A DNA stretch of 64,000 nt from JADKIH01 sp031417395 (GTDB lineage: Bacteria > Bacteroidota > Bacteroidia > AKYH767-A > 2013-40CM-41-45), in the NCBI GenBank assembly GCA_031417395.1, contig JANOVM010000004.1:1-64000 (forward strand), in the 5' to 3' direction. Position numbers and translations under genes: made by a program. The notes beneath the pieces are model-generated. The model made no database searches, was not told the DNA's origin, and worked only from the letters and a program-made list of their open reading frames with translations. Below, one piece after another: positions 1 through 8,808 of the stretch (positions are counted from its first letter, which is position 1; every line of letters begins with the position of its first letter).

Positions 1-1284
1 GCTTACCATATCAACCAGTGCATTTCTTTTCCTGTGTTCCACTGAAGGATCTTTATGCCGGTGGATGTAAGAAGTATGATATTTATTGATGAAATAAATA
101 CAATTCGGTATCCCGATAACCACCACCAAGGGAGGTGTTAATGCAGTAAGCAAAGAAATCTTATAGCCAAATAAATACATGATGCCCAAACTCCATAGCA
201 CACCAAAAATAACTACCAGCAAAGAGAGTAACGTCGTACTAAGGGAACGGAAGAACAACAGCAATATCAAAGCACTCAGCACCAATGATCCAATCAGGAA
301 AAATTTCATTTCTTTTTGAATGCGGCTGGCCAAGAAAATAAAATCGGTGCTTTGTTCAGGAACGAAATCGAATTTTGTTTGCGTGCCTTCAAGAAAACCT
401 TTGCCGAAAAAACCTCCTGAACCGATGGCAATCTTACTCTGGTTGACATTATAACCGGCCCCTTTTAGATCGATGTCTTTGCCCAATAATACATCAATAC
501 GGGTACGCTGATGATCCTGAAGTACATTGTTGTAAACATAATCGACAGAAAACACAATGCTGCTGGCAATTAAAGCTCCGGAGAGTACGATTAATATATT
601 CTTTCGGGTTCGCTTTATTAGTAAAATAAAAAATATAGCAATGGAGAAAATAACTCCGAATAATATTAGATTTTTCACAAGCAGGGAGAGAACAAATAAT
701 GCCATTGCTATTAAACCCAGAAAAAGGAAATTACCGGATAATCCTTCACGGTATAAAACAAAAATAAATGATAAAAACACCAGTGCGGAACCGGTATCGT
801 TTTGTAAAAGAATTATTATAGCAGGAAAGCTTACAATAAGGGCTGAAGTGATTTTAGTTTTTGAATCCTGCATGCGCCTGTCGAGTGTACTGAGATACTT
901 GGCAAGCGCCATATTGGTTGCGAACTTTACAAATTCAGCCGGCTGAAGTTTAAAAGAGCCAATATCAATCCATCCAAAAGAACCCTTTACATCACGGGCA
1001 AAAAGAAAAGTTGAAAGACACAAGAGAATGGCCAGACCATATATCGGATAAGAAAAAGCAGCATAAAATTTTCCATCTATAACCATTATCATCAAAGCGA
1101 TAAAAAAGGCTCCCGCTATCCAGAAAGTTTGTTTTCCATAATTTTGGGTAAAATCGAAAATGCTAGAATGGTCTTCATTGTATACTGCAGCATAAATGTT
1201 CAGCCAGCCTATCAATACCATGACAATAAAGAGGCTAACCAGCACCCAATCGGTATTCTGCAATATTCCCTTTTGTCCTCTCAT
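1..1284 (-). CDS. rodA: RodA-like shape protein whose frame continues into RND transporter sequence (partial)
   Basis: The frame opens with ATG at 1284, in an ATGA overlap with the mrdA stop, and stays open for 428 codons to the window edge. Residues 1 to about 317 are an N-terminal RodA/FtsW (SEDS glycosyltransferase) segment. It has hydrophobic helices, the QPAEFVKF motif, an NDTGSAL segment, and the large-loop motifs GSGGFFGKGFLEGTQTKFDF and VPEQSTDFIF. Instead of the RodA C-terminal helices, residues from about 318 (base 334 downward) look like an MMPL/RND exporter membrane domain, with WSLGIMYLFGYK, LTALTPPLVVVIGIPNCIYF and NKYH. Gene position and start agree with rodA being last in a mre-mrdA-rodA operon. 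The hybrid is either an assembly misjoin, a deletion, or a true fusion. A normal RodA would keep about 60-100 more C-terminal residues. Confidence 0.8.
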   Translation of the reverse strand, partial: MRGQKGILQNTDWVLVSLFIVMVLIGWLNIYAAVYNEDHSSIFDFTQNYGKQTFWIAGAFFIALMIMVIDGKFYAAFSYPIYGLAILLCLSTFLFARDVKGSFGWIDIGSFKLQPAEFVKFATNMALAKYLSTLDRRMQDSKTKITSALIVSFPAIIILLQNDTGSALVFLSFIFVLYREGLSGNFLFLGLIAMALFVLSLLVKNLILFGVIFSIAIFFILLIKRTRKNILIVLSGALIASSIVFSVDYVYNNVLQDHQRTRIDVLLGKDIDLKGAGYNVNQSKIAIGSGGFFGKGFLEGTQTKFDFVPEQSTDFIFLASRIQKEMKFFLIGSLVLSALILLLFFRSLSTTLLSLLVVIFGVLWSLGIMYLFGYKISLLTALTPPLVVVIGIPNCIYFINKYHTSYIHRHKDPSVEHRKRNALVDMVS

Positions 1285-3179
1285 TTCTTAATTACGGTTG
1301 TCCTCTTAATTAAACGTCTTGTTGAATCTGATTTATTAACCTCCGGCAATGCTTTCTTTTCCTGATAAATCTTCGGTGCTACAATGCCATCCAACATTCT
1401 TTTTTCTACCAGCGGCCTTGATATGGAGTCTGTAAGATACTTTTCAATCATTAAAGTAGCAATAGGAGCAGCCCAGTCGGATCCCCATCCTCCATTTTCT
1501 ACCATTATACCAATAGCAATTTTTGGATTCTCTTTAGGAGCAAAACCCACAAAAAGAGAATGGTCACGGCCGTGCGGATTCTGTGCAGTCCCTGTCTTTC
1601 CACAAACAGTAACCCCTTTAATTCTTGAAGCAGCGGCAGTACCTGACTCAACCACACTTTCCATTCCGTTGATTATTACATCAAAATAAGACGGATTGAT
1701 ATCGGTAAAGTTTTTTTGCATAAATTTTTTATCGGGCAAAGAATCAGTATCAATTTTTTTGGCAATATGCGGAATGTAAAAATATCCTTTATTAGCAATA
1801 ATGCACATGGTATTGGCCATTTGCAAAGGAGTGATACCAAGTTCTCCCTGTCCGAGAGAAAGTGAAACTACAGTTGAAGATCTCCAGCGGCCTTTACCGA
1901 AATACTTGTCATAATATTCAACGGTAGGAACATTTCCTTTCAACTCCTGGGGAAGGTCGCTATAGAGTCGCCTGCCTATTCCAAAAGTCAGAACGTGATT
2001 TCTCCAGGCATTATAACCTTCTTCCGTTGAACTGAATTTGCGCTGATCAATAATACTTCTGAATACATGGCAATGATAAGTGTTACATGAATAAGCAATC
2101 GCTGCTTCAAGCCAGAGAAAACCATGCCTGGCATCGCATTTTACAGTCTGTGAGCCCATATGATATCCACCGTCGCAATAATAACTGGTCATGGCATTTA
2201 AAACACCTTCCTGTTCTGCTATGAGGTCGTTAATAAGTTTGAATGTTGATCCGGGCGGATAATAAGCCATCAATGCTCTGTTGAAGAGCGGCTTTACCGG
2301 GTCAATTAACAAGTTGTAATAATTTTTTGTTCGTGCACGTCCAACTAGTAAATTGGGATCGTACGAGGGTGAACTGACACAGGCAAGTATTTCGCCTGTG
2401 GAAGGCTCAATAGCAACAACTGCACCTACTTTATTCTGCATAAGTTGTTCGCCATATTTTTGTAGTGTAGCATCGAGTGACAAGGTCAGATTTTCCCCTG
2501 CTACAGAAGCTGTATCGTAGCGTCCGTTTTGGAAACTTCCTTTTTCCCTGTTAAAAACATCGACCATTAAACGTCTTACACCGCGTCGTCCGCGTAAAAC
2601 AATTTCATACGATTGCTCAATACCACTTTTACCAATATAATCACCCTCTTTGTAATAAGAGTTTTTTTTCGTGATATTGGTATCTACCTCACCAATGTAA
2701 CCAAACAAATGGGCTGCCATGGGCTCAGGATACTTTCTTAACGTCCGTAACTGAACAAAGAATCCGGGGAACTTATAAAGTTTTTCCTGAAAAGTCGCAT
2801 ACGTTTCAACGGATAACTGTTTTTCAAAAATTGAAGACTTTACATTTGAAAACGCTTTTGCTTTTGCAAATTTTTCAGAATATTCTTCCGGTGAAATTCC
2901 GATAAGATTACACAATTCAAGCGTATCGATATGCTTTGCCTGCTTTGGAATAATCATAAGATCATAAACCGGTTCATTGTAAACCAGCAAGTCTCCATTT
3001 CTATCGTAAATAAGTCCGCGCGAAGGATAGTCTGTTACCGGTCTGATTACATTGTTATTGGCAGAGAGTTTATACCGGTCATCGATTACCTGAATATAAA
3101 ACAACCGGAACAGGTAGATAAGAACTACCGAAAAGAAAATAAAGTAAATGACCGTAGTCCTATTTGATGAAACGCTCAT
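1281..3179 (-). CDS. mrdA: Penicillin-binding protein 2 (elongasome transpeptidase)
   Basis: This is a class B PBP, the D,D-transpeptidase that cross-links peptidoglycan during cell elongation together with RodA. It is 632 aa, the usual length. One N-terminal membrane helix (about residues 9-30) anchors it in the inner membrane. A dimerisation region with RGLIYDRNG (54-62) follows. The transpeptidase motifs are complete: SxxK as Ser311-Thr-Phe-Lys314, SxN as Ser364-Cys-Asn366, and KTG at Lys528-Thr-Gly530. The start overlaps mreD by 20 bp and the stop overlaps the rodA start, which indicates translational coupling in one operon. Confidence 0.95.
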   Translation of the reverse strand: MSVSSNRTTVIYFIFFSVVLIYLFRLFYIQVIDDRYKLSANNNVIRPVTDYPSRGLIYDRNGDLLVYNEPVYDLMIIPKQAKHIDTLELCNLIGISPEEYSEKFAKAKAFSNVKSSIFEKQLSVETYATFQEKLYKFPGFFVQLRTLRKYPEPMAAHLFGYIGEVDTNITKKNSYYKEGDYIGKSGIEQSYEIVLRGRRGVRRLMVDVFNREKGSFQNGRYDTASVAGENLTLSLDATLQKYGEQLMQNKVGAVVAIEPSTGEILACVSSPSYDPNLLVGRARTKNYYNLLIDPVKPLFNRALMAYYPPGSTFKLINDLIAEQEGVLNAMTSYYCDGGYHMGSQTVKCDARHGFLWLEAAIAYSCNTYHCHVFRSIIDQRKFSSTEEGYNAWRNHVLTFGIGRRLYSDLPQELKGNVPTVEYYDKYFGKGRWRSSTVVSLSLGQGELGITPLQMANTMCIIANKGYFYIPHIAKKIDTDSLPDKKFMQKNFTDINPSYFDVIINGMESVVESGTAAASRIKGVTVCGKTGTAQNPHGRDHSLFVGFAPKENPKIAIGIMVENGGWGSDWAAPIATLMIEKYLTDSISRPLVEKRMLDGIVAPKIYQEKKALPEVNKSDSTRRLIKRTTVIKK

Positions 3180-3690
3180 TTCCCTTCGATTGTCCGAATA
3201 AATACTCTCCTAATACAATAATGGTAATTGTAATCAAAGAATTAATGAATGATTTAAAAAATGTGATGAAAAACTCACTCAGCCTGAAAACCTCTAAATA
3301 AAAATAGAGCAGATGGTGAATGAAAACCATAATGAATAAATACGACAAGAACCATGTAAAACCCATTACTTGTGGTGACAACCTTGCTTCCGTTTCATAT
3401 CCGTCTCGAGGTGCAATTAATTTTAGTACTCCCGGCCGCAGAAAAGCCATAAAAACAGTTGCTGCAGCATGTATTCCGCCTGAATTACCAAACATGTCAA
3501 TAGTCAAACCTGTAAGCAGGGCAATTAACAATAAAATCAAATTTGGTATTTCAACAGGCAATAATAATACAAACAATACATATACGTAGGGATTAACATA
3601 GCCATTCCACTGTATGTGATTAAGAAACAACACCTGAATACCTATAATGAAGATAAAACGAAAAAGTTCTTTTAAAATTTTAACGATCAT
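3160..3690 (-). CDS. mreD: Rod shape-determining protein MreD
   Basis: A 176-aa, very hydrophobic protein with about five predicted membrane helices and the size of MreD. It lies between mreC (11-bp overlap) and mrdA (20-bp overlap), which is the conserved mreBCD-mrdA order. MreD is an inner-membrane component of the elongasome that bridges MreC to the PBP2/RodA pair. The segment LTIDMFGNSGGIHAAATVF is typical of MreD. Assignment rests on both sequence character and position. Confidence 0.88.
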   Translation of the reverse strand: MIVKILKELFRFIFIIGIQVLFLNHIQWNGYVNPYVYVLFVLLLPVEIPNLILLLIALLTGLTIDMFGNSGGIHAAATVFMAFLRPGVLKLIAPRDGYETEARLSPQVMGFTWFLSYLFIMVFIHHLLYFYLEVFRLSEFFITFFKSFINSLITITIIVLGEYLFGQSKGNERFIK

Positions 3691-4513
3691 TTTTCAATGG
3701 CTCCTCCAGTGCCCGTTGTTCATCTTTTAAAAGATTATTCACAATATAGACATAAGACAATTTGCCAAATGAAGTTGAAAGTTTTATCCTGATATCCTGG
3801 AAATTATTTCCTCCGCTGGAACTTACTTCATCAACAATACCAAGCATTACTCCTTCCGGAAAAATAGAAGAATACGAACTGGTAATTATGGTGTCTCCTT
3901 TTATAACCACAACGTGTTTGGCAATATCCTTAAGGGAGGCATGCGTTTCATCGTATCCATCCCATACCAGTGAGCCTATAAAATTATTTTTCTTCATTCG
4001 TGCCGTAATCCGGGAATCTTTATGCAGAAAAGACATAACTGAACAATAATGATCCGAAACATCTTTTACAATACCGACAATACCTTCTCCGCAGATTACT
4101 CCCATCTCCGGCTTCACACCGAGCAATAGGCCTTTGTCTAAGGTTAGATAATTATTTCTTCTGTTTATAGTATTGTTAATGACTTTCGCTGCAATAAAAC
4201 TGTATTGTTGTTTCAGAACGGTGTCCTTGTTAATCTTTTGCAAAGCGCTGTCTATGTAAAAGACATCCGGTAATAACATTTTCAAAGCGGCATTTTCTCT
4301 TGACAAAGCCTCATTAGTGGATCGGAGATCGATATAATCCGTAATGTTGTTTACAAAAGAATTTATCCTTGTAGACAAAGCATTCGTTGAATTGACAAAA
4401 CTGGATCGGTGAAAATTATTGTTTTGAAAAATCAGATACCCGCAAAAAGTCTCTAACAGAAGAAATAGAATAAAAAAATTATACTTCCATAATAAAAGAA
4501 AGAGATTTCGCAT
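3680..4513 (-). CDS. mreC: Rod shape-determining protein MreC
   Basis: A 277-aa protein with one N-terminal membrane helix (about residues 10-28), a short coiled-coil region around residues 45-85, and a C-terminal periplasmic beta domain. The segment GLLLGVKPEMGVICGEGIVG is the family hallmark. MreC is the bitopic scaffold that connects cytoplasmic MreB filaments with PBP2 outside the membrane. The gene starts 67 bp after mreB and overlaps mreD by 11 bp. Confidence 0.93.
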   Translation of the reverse strand: MRNLFLLLWKYNFFILFLLLETFCGYLIFQNNNFHRSSFVNSTNALSTRINSFVNNITDYIDLRSTNEALSRENAALKMLLPDVFYIDSALQKINKDTVLKQQYSFIAAKVINNTINRRNNYLTLDKGLLLGVKPEMGVICGEGIVGIVKDVSDHYCSVMSFLHKDSRITARMKKNNFIGSLVWDGYDETHASLKDIAKHVVVIKGDTIITSSYSSIFPEGVMLGIVDEVSSSGGNNFQDIRIKLSTSFGKLSYVYIVNNLLKDEQRALEEPLKNDR

Positions 4514-4580
4514 CGTATTATTGTTTCTTCACAACGTCGATTCTTTCAACGTTTAACGCCAAACGTTAATTGCAGAGCGT

Positions 4581-5603
4581 TTATGGAATCAGGAACTTAA
4601 ATCTTGAAATATTTTTTAAAGCGATTCCCGTACCTCTGACTACAGCGCGTAATGGATCTTCAGCGACGTGCACAGGGAGTTTTATCTTCAGGGAAATCCG
4701 CTGATCAAGTCCGCGAAGCAGGGCGCCGCCGCCGGTCAGATAGATTCCTGTACGATATATATCTGCAGATAATTCAGGCGGCGTCATTTCCAGAGCCTTT
4801 AAAATGGCTTCTTCCACCTTGGATATGGATTTGTCCAAAGCATGGGAAATCTCCGAGTAACTCACTGTAATTTCCTTTGGAATTCCCGTCATAAGGTCAC
4901 GGCCGTGAACTGCAAAATCAGGTGGTGGGTTTTCAAGTTCAGGAATTGCCGATCCAACCTCTATCTTTATTTTTTCAGCGGAGCGTTCTCCGATAAGAAT
5001 ATTGTGCTGACGCCTCATGTAATCCCAAATGTCATTCGTAAAACCATCTCCGGCTACACGAATGGACTGGTCGCAGACAATTCCACCCAAAGCAATTACG
5101 GCAATTTCACTGGTACCTCCGCCGATATCAATGATCATATTTCCCATGGGCTCTTCAACATCAATCCCTATTCCAATAGCTGCTGCCATGGGTTCATGAA
5201 TAAGATAAACTTCCTTTGCTCCCGCATGTTCAGCTGAATCACGAACCGCTCGCTTTTCTACCTCTGTGATCCCGGATGGGATACAAATTACCATTTTCCA
5301 GGAAGGAGTGAAAAGATTTCCTTTCGGTGTAATCATCTTTATCATCCCCCTGATCATATGTTCTGCAGCATCAAAATCAGCAATTACACCGTCCTTCAAA
5401 GGACGAATTGTCTTGATGTTTTCGTGAGTTTTTCCATGCATCATCATGGCCTGTTTCCCAACAGCAATAACCTTTCCTGTTGTTCTGTCAATAGCTACAA
5501 TGGAAGGCTCATCAACTACTACCTTGTCGTTATGAATGATCAAAGTATTGGCTGTGCCAAGGTCGATTGCAATTTCCTGCGTTAAAAAGTCGAAAAATCC
5601 CAT
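4581..5603 (-). CDS. mreB: Actin-like cell-shape protein MreB
   Basis: A 340-aa bacterial actin. The phosphate-1 loop is seen in DLGTANTLI (about residues 15-23), phosphate-2 in IDIGGGTSEIAV, and the adenosine motif in LTGGGALLRGL near the C-terminus. The membrane-binding N-terminus MGFFDFLTQEIAIDLG is intact. MreB forms membrane-attached filaments that guide lateral wall synthesis. It is the first gene of the mreBCD-mrdA-rodA operon. The 275 bp upstream, between it and purH, must hold the operon promoter; I see only a weak TAnnTTTG match there. Confidence 0.96.
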   Translation of the reverse strand: MGFFDFLTQEIAIDLGTANTLIIHNDKVVVDEPSIVAIDRTTGKVIAVGKQAMMMHGKTHENIKTIRPLKDGVIADFDAAEHMIRGMIKMITPKGNLFTPSWKMVICIPSGITEVEKRAVRDSAEHAGAKEVYLIHEPMAAAIGIGIDVEEPMGNMIIDIGGGTSEIAVIALGGIVCDQSIRVAGDGFTNDIWDYMRRQHNILIGERSAEKIKIEVGSAIPELENPPPDFAVHGRDLMTGIPKEITVSYSEISHALDKSISKVEEAILKALEMTPPELSADIYRTGIYLTGGGALLRGLDQRISLKIKLPVHVAEDPLRAVVRGTGIALKNISRFKFLIP

Positions 5604-5878
5604 AGTTGCGAGTAGGTGTTTGGGGGGAATATTGCTAGTCTATACGTTAAACAAATAAAGATGGTTTAGTTAATTGATAAATGAAAAAGAATTACAAATA
5701 AATAAATTTACTTCAATTTTTAATCTCCTCATTTCCAACAAGTAACAATGTTTATTGGGATTTATTCCTTTTCAACGCAAAGAAGGTCTATACTAAATTC
5801 CTCCTGCAAAATTACACTTAGAATTTTAATAACCACTAAATATTTTTAATAATCATCTAGAGTCTGAAGTGTTGAAAT

Positions 5879-7417
5879 TCAATGCTTAAAATGCCTTATT
5901 CCTGTTACCACCATTGCTAATTTAAGTTTGTCGCAACAATCGACAGATTCCTGGTCTTTGACCGATCCTCCCGGTTGAATAATTGCTTTAACACCTGCTT
6001 TACCTGCTATTTCAACACAATCCGGAAAAGGGAAAAATGCATCGCTGGCCATAACAGAACCATTCAGATCAAAACCGAATTGCTTCGCTTTGGCTATGGC
6101 CTGTTGCAAAGCATCTACCCGTGAAGTCTGTCCCGTACCCGAACCTAAAAGTTGTTTGTCACGGGCTAGAACGATTGAATTAGACTTAAGATGTTTTACA
6201 ATTTTATTGGCAAATTCAAGGTCAGAAAATTGCTGATCATCAGGAATGACACTGGTTACAATCTTCATGTCGTTTTTTGAAGAGGCGTGCAAATCACTGT
6301 CCTGTTCAACCAGGCCATTTAAAACAGTACGAAATTGTTTTGCAGGCAGGACTTGCTTTTTTTGAATCAACAATATTCTGTTCTTTTTTTGACGCAGTAT
6401 TGCCAGGGCTTCTTCATCGAATGAAGGAGCAATAAATACTTCAAAAAATATTTTGTTAACCTCCTCTGCTATTTGTTTGTCGACCTTTCCATTGGTGCAG
6501 ATCACTCCTCCAAAAGCGGAAACAGGATCGGCAGCAAGCGCTTTATTCCATGCATCCAAAAGTGAATTTGAAGAAGCGAGTCCGCAAGAATTGTTGTGCT
6601 TGATGATAACAACAGTTGGTTCTTGAAACTCTGCCATCAATTTTGTAGCAGCGTCAATATCCAGCATGTTATTAAAAGAAATTTCTTTGCCATGAACCTG
6701 GTCAAACATTTCATCAAATTCTCCATAAAAAACACCCTGCTGGTGAGGATTTTCACCATACCTGAGTTTTCTGGAAGACTGTATACTTTTCTTAAATTTT
6801 AAGAGGTTTTCTGTTTGGTTGAAATAATTAAAAATACAAGTATCGTAATGAGAAGAAATATTAAAAGCATGAGCCGCCATTATTTTTCGCTCTGCAAGAC
6901 TTGTATTTCCTTCCTTTTTATTTAGAATCTGACTTAAAAAACCATAATGTTCAGCAGAAGGAATTATTAAAACGTCACTAAAATTCTTTGCCGCTGCACG
7001 AATTAAAGAAATACCTCCAATATCAATTTTTTCAATAATATCCTTTTCACATGCACCGGAATTTACGGTAGCTTCAAATGGATACAGATCAACAACAACA
7101 AGGTCTATAGCGGGAATATGATATTCTTCCATTTCGCTGAGGTCGCTTGCGTTTTCACTTCGAGCCAGAATACCGCCAAAAATTCTTGGATGCAAGGTCT
7201 TTACCCTGCCACCGAGGATTGAAGGAAAATCTGTTACCTCTTCAACAGGAATTACGGGAACATTTAATGCTTCAATAAAATCCCTCGTTCCACCTGTAGC
7301 ATATAATAAGACATTCAATTGATGCAGTTTTCGTACAATTGCTTCCAGATTATCCTTGTGATAAACTGAAATTAGTGCCCGTTTAATAATTTTATCCCCT
7401 TTGATTATTTCATTCAT
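5879..7417 (-). CDS. purH: Bifunctional AICAR transformylase / IMP cyclohydrolase
   Basis: A 512-aa PurH catalysing the last two steps of IMP synthesis: formyl transfer from 10-formyl-THF to AICAR, then ring closure. The N-terminal MGS-like cyclohydrolase domain shows ALISVYHKDNLE, ATGGTRDF and GGRVKTLHPRIFGGIL. The transformylase domain contains LRYGENPHQ, KHNNSCG (with the catalytic Lys-His) and the C-terminal DAFFPFPD and QPGGSVKD motifs. It ends in the common RHFKH tail. It is a single gene, divergent from the permease at 7491 with a 73-bp gap that probably holds both promoters. Confidence 0.97.
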   Translation of the reverse strand: MNEIIKGDKIIKRALISVYHKDNLEAIVRKLHQLNVLLYATGGTRDFIEALNVPVIPVEEVTDFPSILGGRVKTLHPRIFGGILARSENASDLSEMEEYHIPAIDLVVVDLYPFEATVNSGACEKDIIEKIDIGGISLIRAAAKNFSDVLIIPSAEHYGFLSQILNKKEGNTSLAERKIMAAHAFNISSHYDTCIFNYFNQTENLLKFKKSIQSSRKLRYGENPHQQGVFYGEFDEMFDQVHGKEISFNNMLDIDAATKLMAEFQEPTVVIIKHNNSCGLASSNSLLDAWNKALAADPVSAFGGVICTNGKVDKQIAEEVNKIFFEVFIAPSFDEEALAILRQKKNRILLIQKKQVLPAKQFRTVLNGLVEQDSDLHASSKNDMKIVTSVIPDDQQFSDLEFANKIVKHLKSNSIVLARDKQLLGSGTGQTSRVDALQQAIAKAKQFGFDLNGSVMASDAFFPFPDCVEIAGKAGVKAIIQPGGSVKDQESVDCCDKLKLAMVVTGIRHFKH

Positions 7418-7490
7418 TGCGCAATTTTATAAAAATTTAAAGTGCTTTTTGTAAAAATATTAAATATCTGAACTAAATTTACCTTCTCCA

Positions 7491-8762
7491 ATGAAATTAT
7501 CAAATACTGATTTATTTTTTCGCCTTTTAAAAGAAAGCATCCTTTTCGCTTTTGAAGCCTTACGAGTTAATAAGCTTCGAACCATATTATCACTTTTGGG
7601 AATTACCATTGGCATATTCGCCATAATCTCCGTTTTTACTGTTACCGATTCTCTGGAGAGAAAAATCAGAACCGATGTCGAATCACTGGGAAACAATGTA
7701 ATCTATGTTCAGAAATGGCCATGGATGCCGGAAGGCGGAGATGAATATCCCTGGTGGAAGTATATGAATAGACCTGTTCCCGGAGTGAAAGAAATGGATG
7801 AACTGAATAAAAGAACTACATCGGGGAAAGCAATGGCTTATGTTGCTTATCTCGGCGGACAAACATTAAAATACAAAAGTAGTTCGGCTGAAAATTGCGA
7901 GATCATCTGTGTTTCCCATAATTACGACCTTGTAAAAAGTTTTGAAATTGAAGATGGAAGATATTTCACGGAAAGCGAGTCTAATACCGGCAGACCTATT
8001 GCAGTAATTGGATCGGATGTACTCAATGCCCTTTTTCCTTCCAGCGATGCCATAGGAAAAGAATTTACGGTTCGTGGATCAAAACTGACAATTATTGGAA
8101 CCCTAAAAAAAGAAGGGAACAGTTTGATCGACAACTCTTCTGATAATTCAGTTTTAATTCCTCTTAATTATGCAAGAAGTCTGATTAACCTAAGATCAAA
8201 CGACATTGATCCTTTTATTATCATAAAAGCAAAAGACGGTATTGCTTTGAAAGAAATGAAAGAAGAAGTACGTGGTGGCATGCGTTCCATCCGGAAACTT
8301 CATCCACGTGAATCAGACGATTTTGCTTTAAATGAAACCAGTCTTCTTTCAAATAGTCTCGACGATCTTTTTCGTACCCTCGGACTAGCCGGTTGGATAA
8401 TCGGCGGGTTTTCTATTCTGGTCGGCGGATTTGGTATTGCAAATATTATGTTTGTATCGGTTAAAGAACGAACCCATGTTATCGGTATACAAAAGTCGCT
8501 TGGGTCGAAAAATTATTTTATTCTCCTTCAGTTTTTAGTGGAAGCAATAATTCTCTGCATTATCGGCGGTATGGTCGGTTTGCTTTTCGTACTTGCGCTC
8601 TCCATAGTTGCTTCGAATCTTACCGGATTTGATCTCACATTAACTTTCAACAATATTTTAATGGGAATTTTTATTTCTACAACTATTGGAATTATCTCCG
8701 GTTATATTCCTGCCCTCCAGGCTTCGAGAATGAATCCTGTTGATGCTATACGATCTAATTAA
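7491..8762 (+). CDS. MacB/FtsX-type ABC transporter permease
   Basis: A 423-aa permease with the MacB layout. A first helix (about residues 35-55, after NKLRTILSLLGITIGIFAIIS) is followed by a roughly 220-residue periplasmic MacB core domain and three C-terminal helices in the FtsX domain (about 285-420), ending TGFIPALQASRMNPVDAIR-like (here SGYIPALQASRMNPVDAIRS). Such permeases use ATP hydrolysis by a partner ATPase to drive mechanotransmission across the periplasm, for efflux or lipoprotein handling. No ATPase, adaptor or TolC gene is adjacent. An adaptor and a TolC-like gene lie at 40.1-42.9 kb and could be partners, but this is inference. Confidence 0.88.
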   Translation: MKLSNTDLFFRLLKESILFAFEALRVNKLRTILSLLGITIGIFAIISVFTVTDSLERKIRTDVESLGNNVIYVQKWPWMPEGGDEYPWWKYMNRPVPGVKEMDELNKRTTSGKAMAYVAYLGGQTLKYKSSSAENCEIICVSHNYDLVKSFEIEDGRYFTESESNTGRPIAVIGSDVLNALFPSSDAIGKEFTVRGSKLTIIGTLKKEGNSLIDNSSDNSVLIPLNYARSLINLRSNDIDPFIIIKAKDGIALKEMKEEVRGGMRSIRKLHPRESDDFALNETSLLSNSLDDLFRTLGLAGWIIGGFSILVGGFGIANIMFVSVKERTHVIGIQKSLGSKNYFILLQFLVEAIILCIIGGMVGLLFVLALSIVASNLTGFDLTLTFNNILMGIFISTTIGIISGYIPALQASRMNPVDAIRSN

Positions 8763-8808
8763 TTTTTTAATAAGTTTGTTGCTTATTGTTCCTATCCCTT
8801 CAACAAGT

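Noticed and set aside
557..946. Plus-strand frames over the rodA region
   Set aside because: They lie opposite the continuous rodA frame and show no family motifs.
8740..8808. Upstream ATG of the deacetylase-like lipoprotein
   Set aside because: It overlaps the permease gene and buries the lipoprotein signal, so the start at 8809 is preferred.
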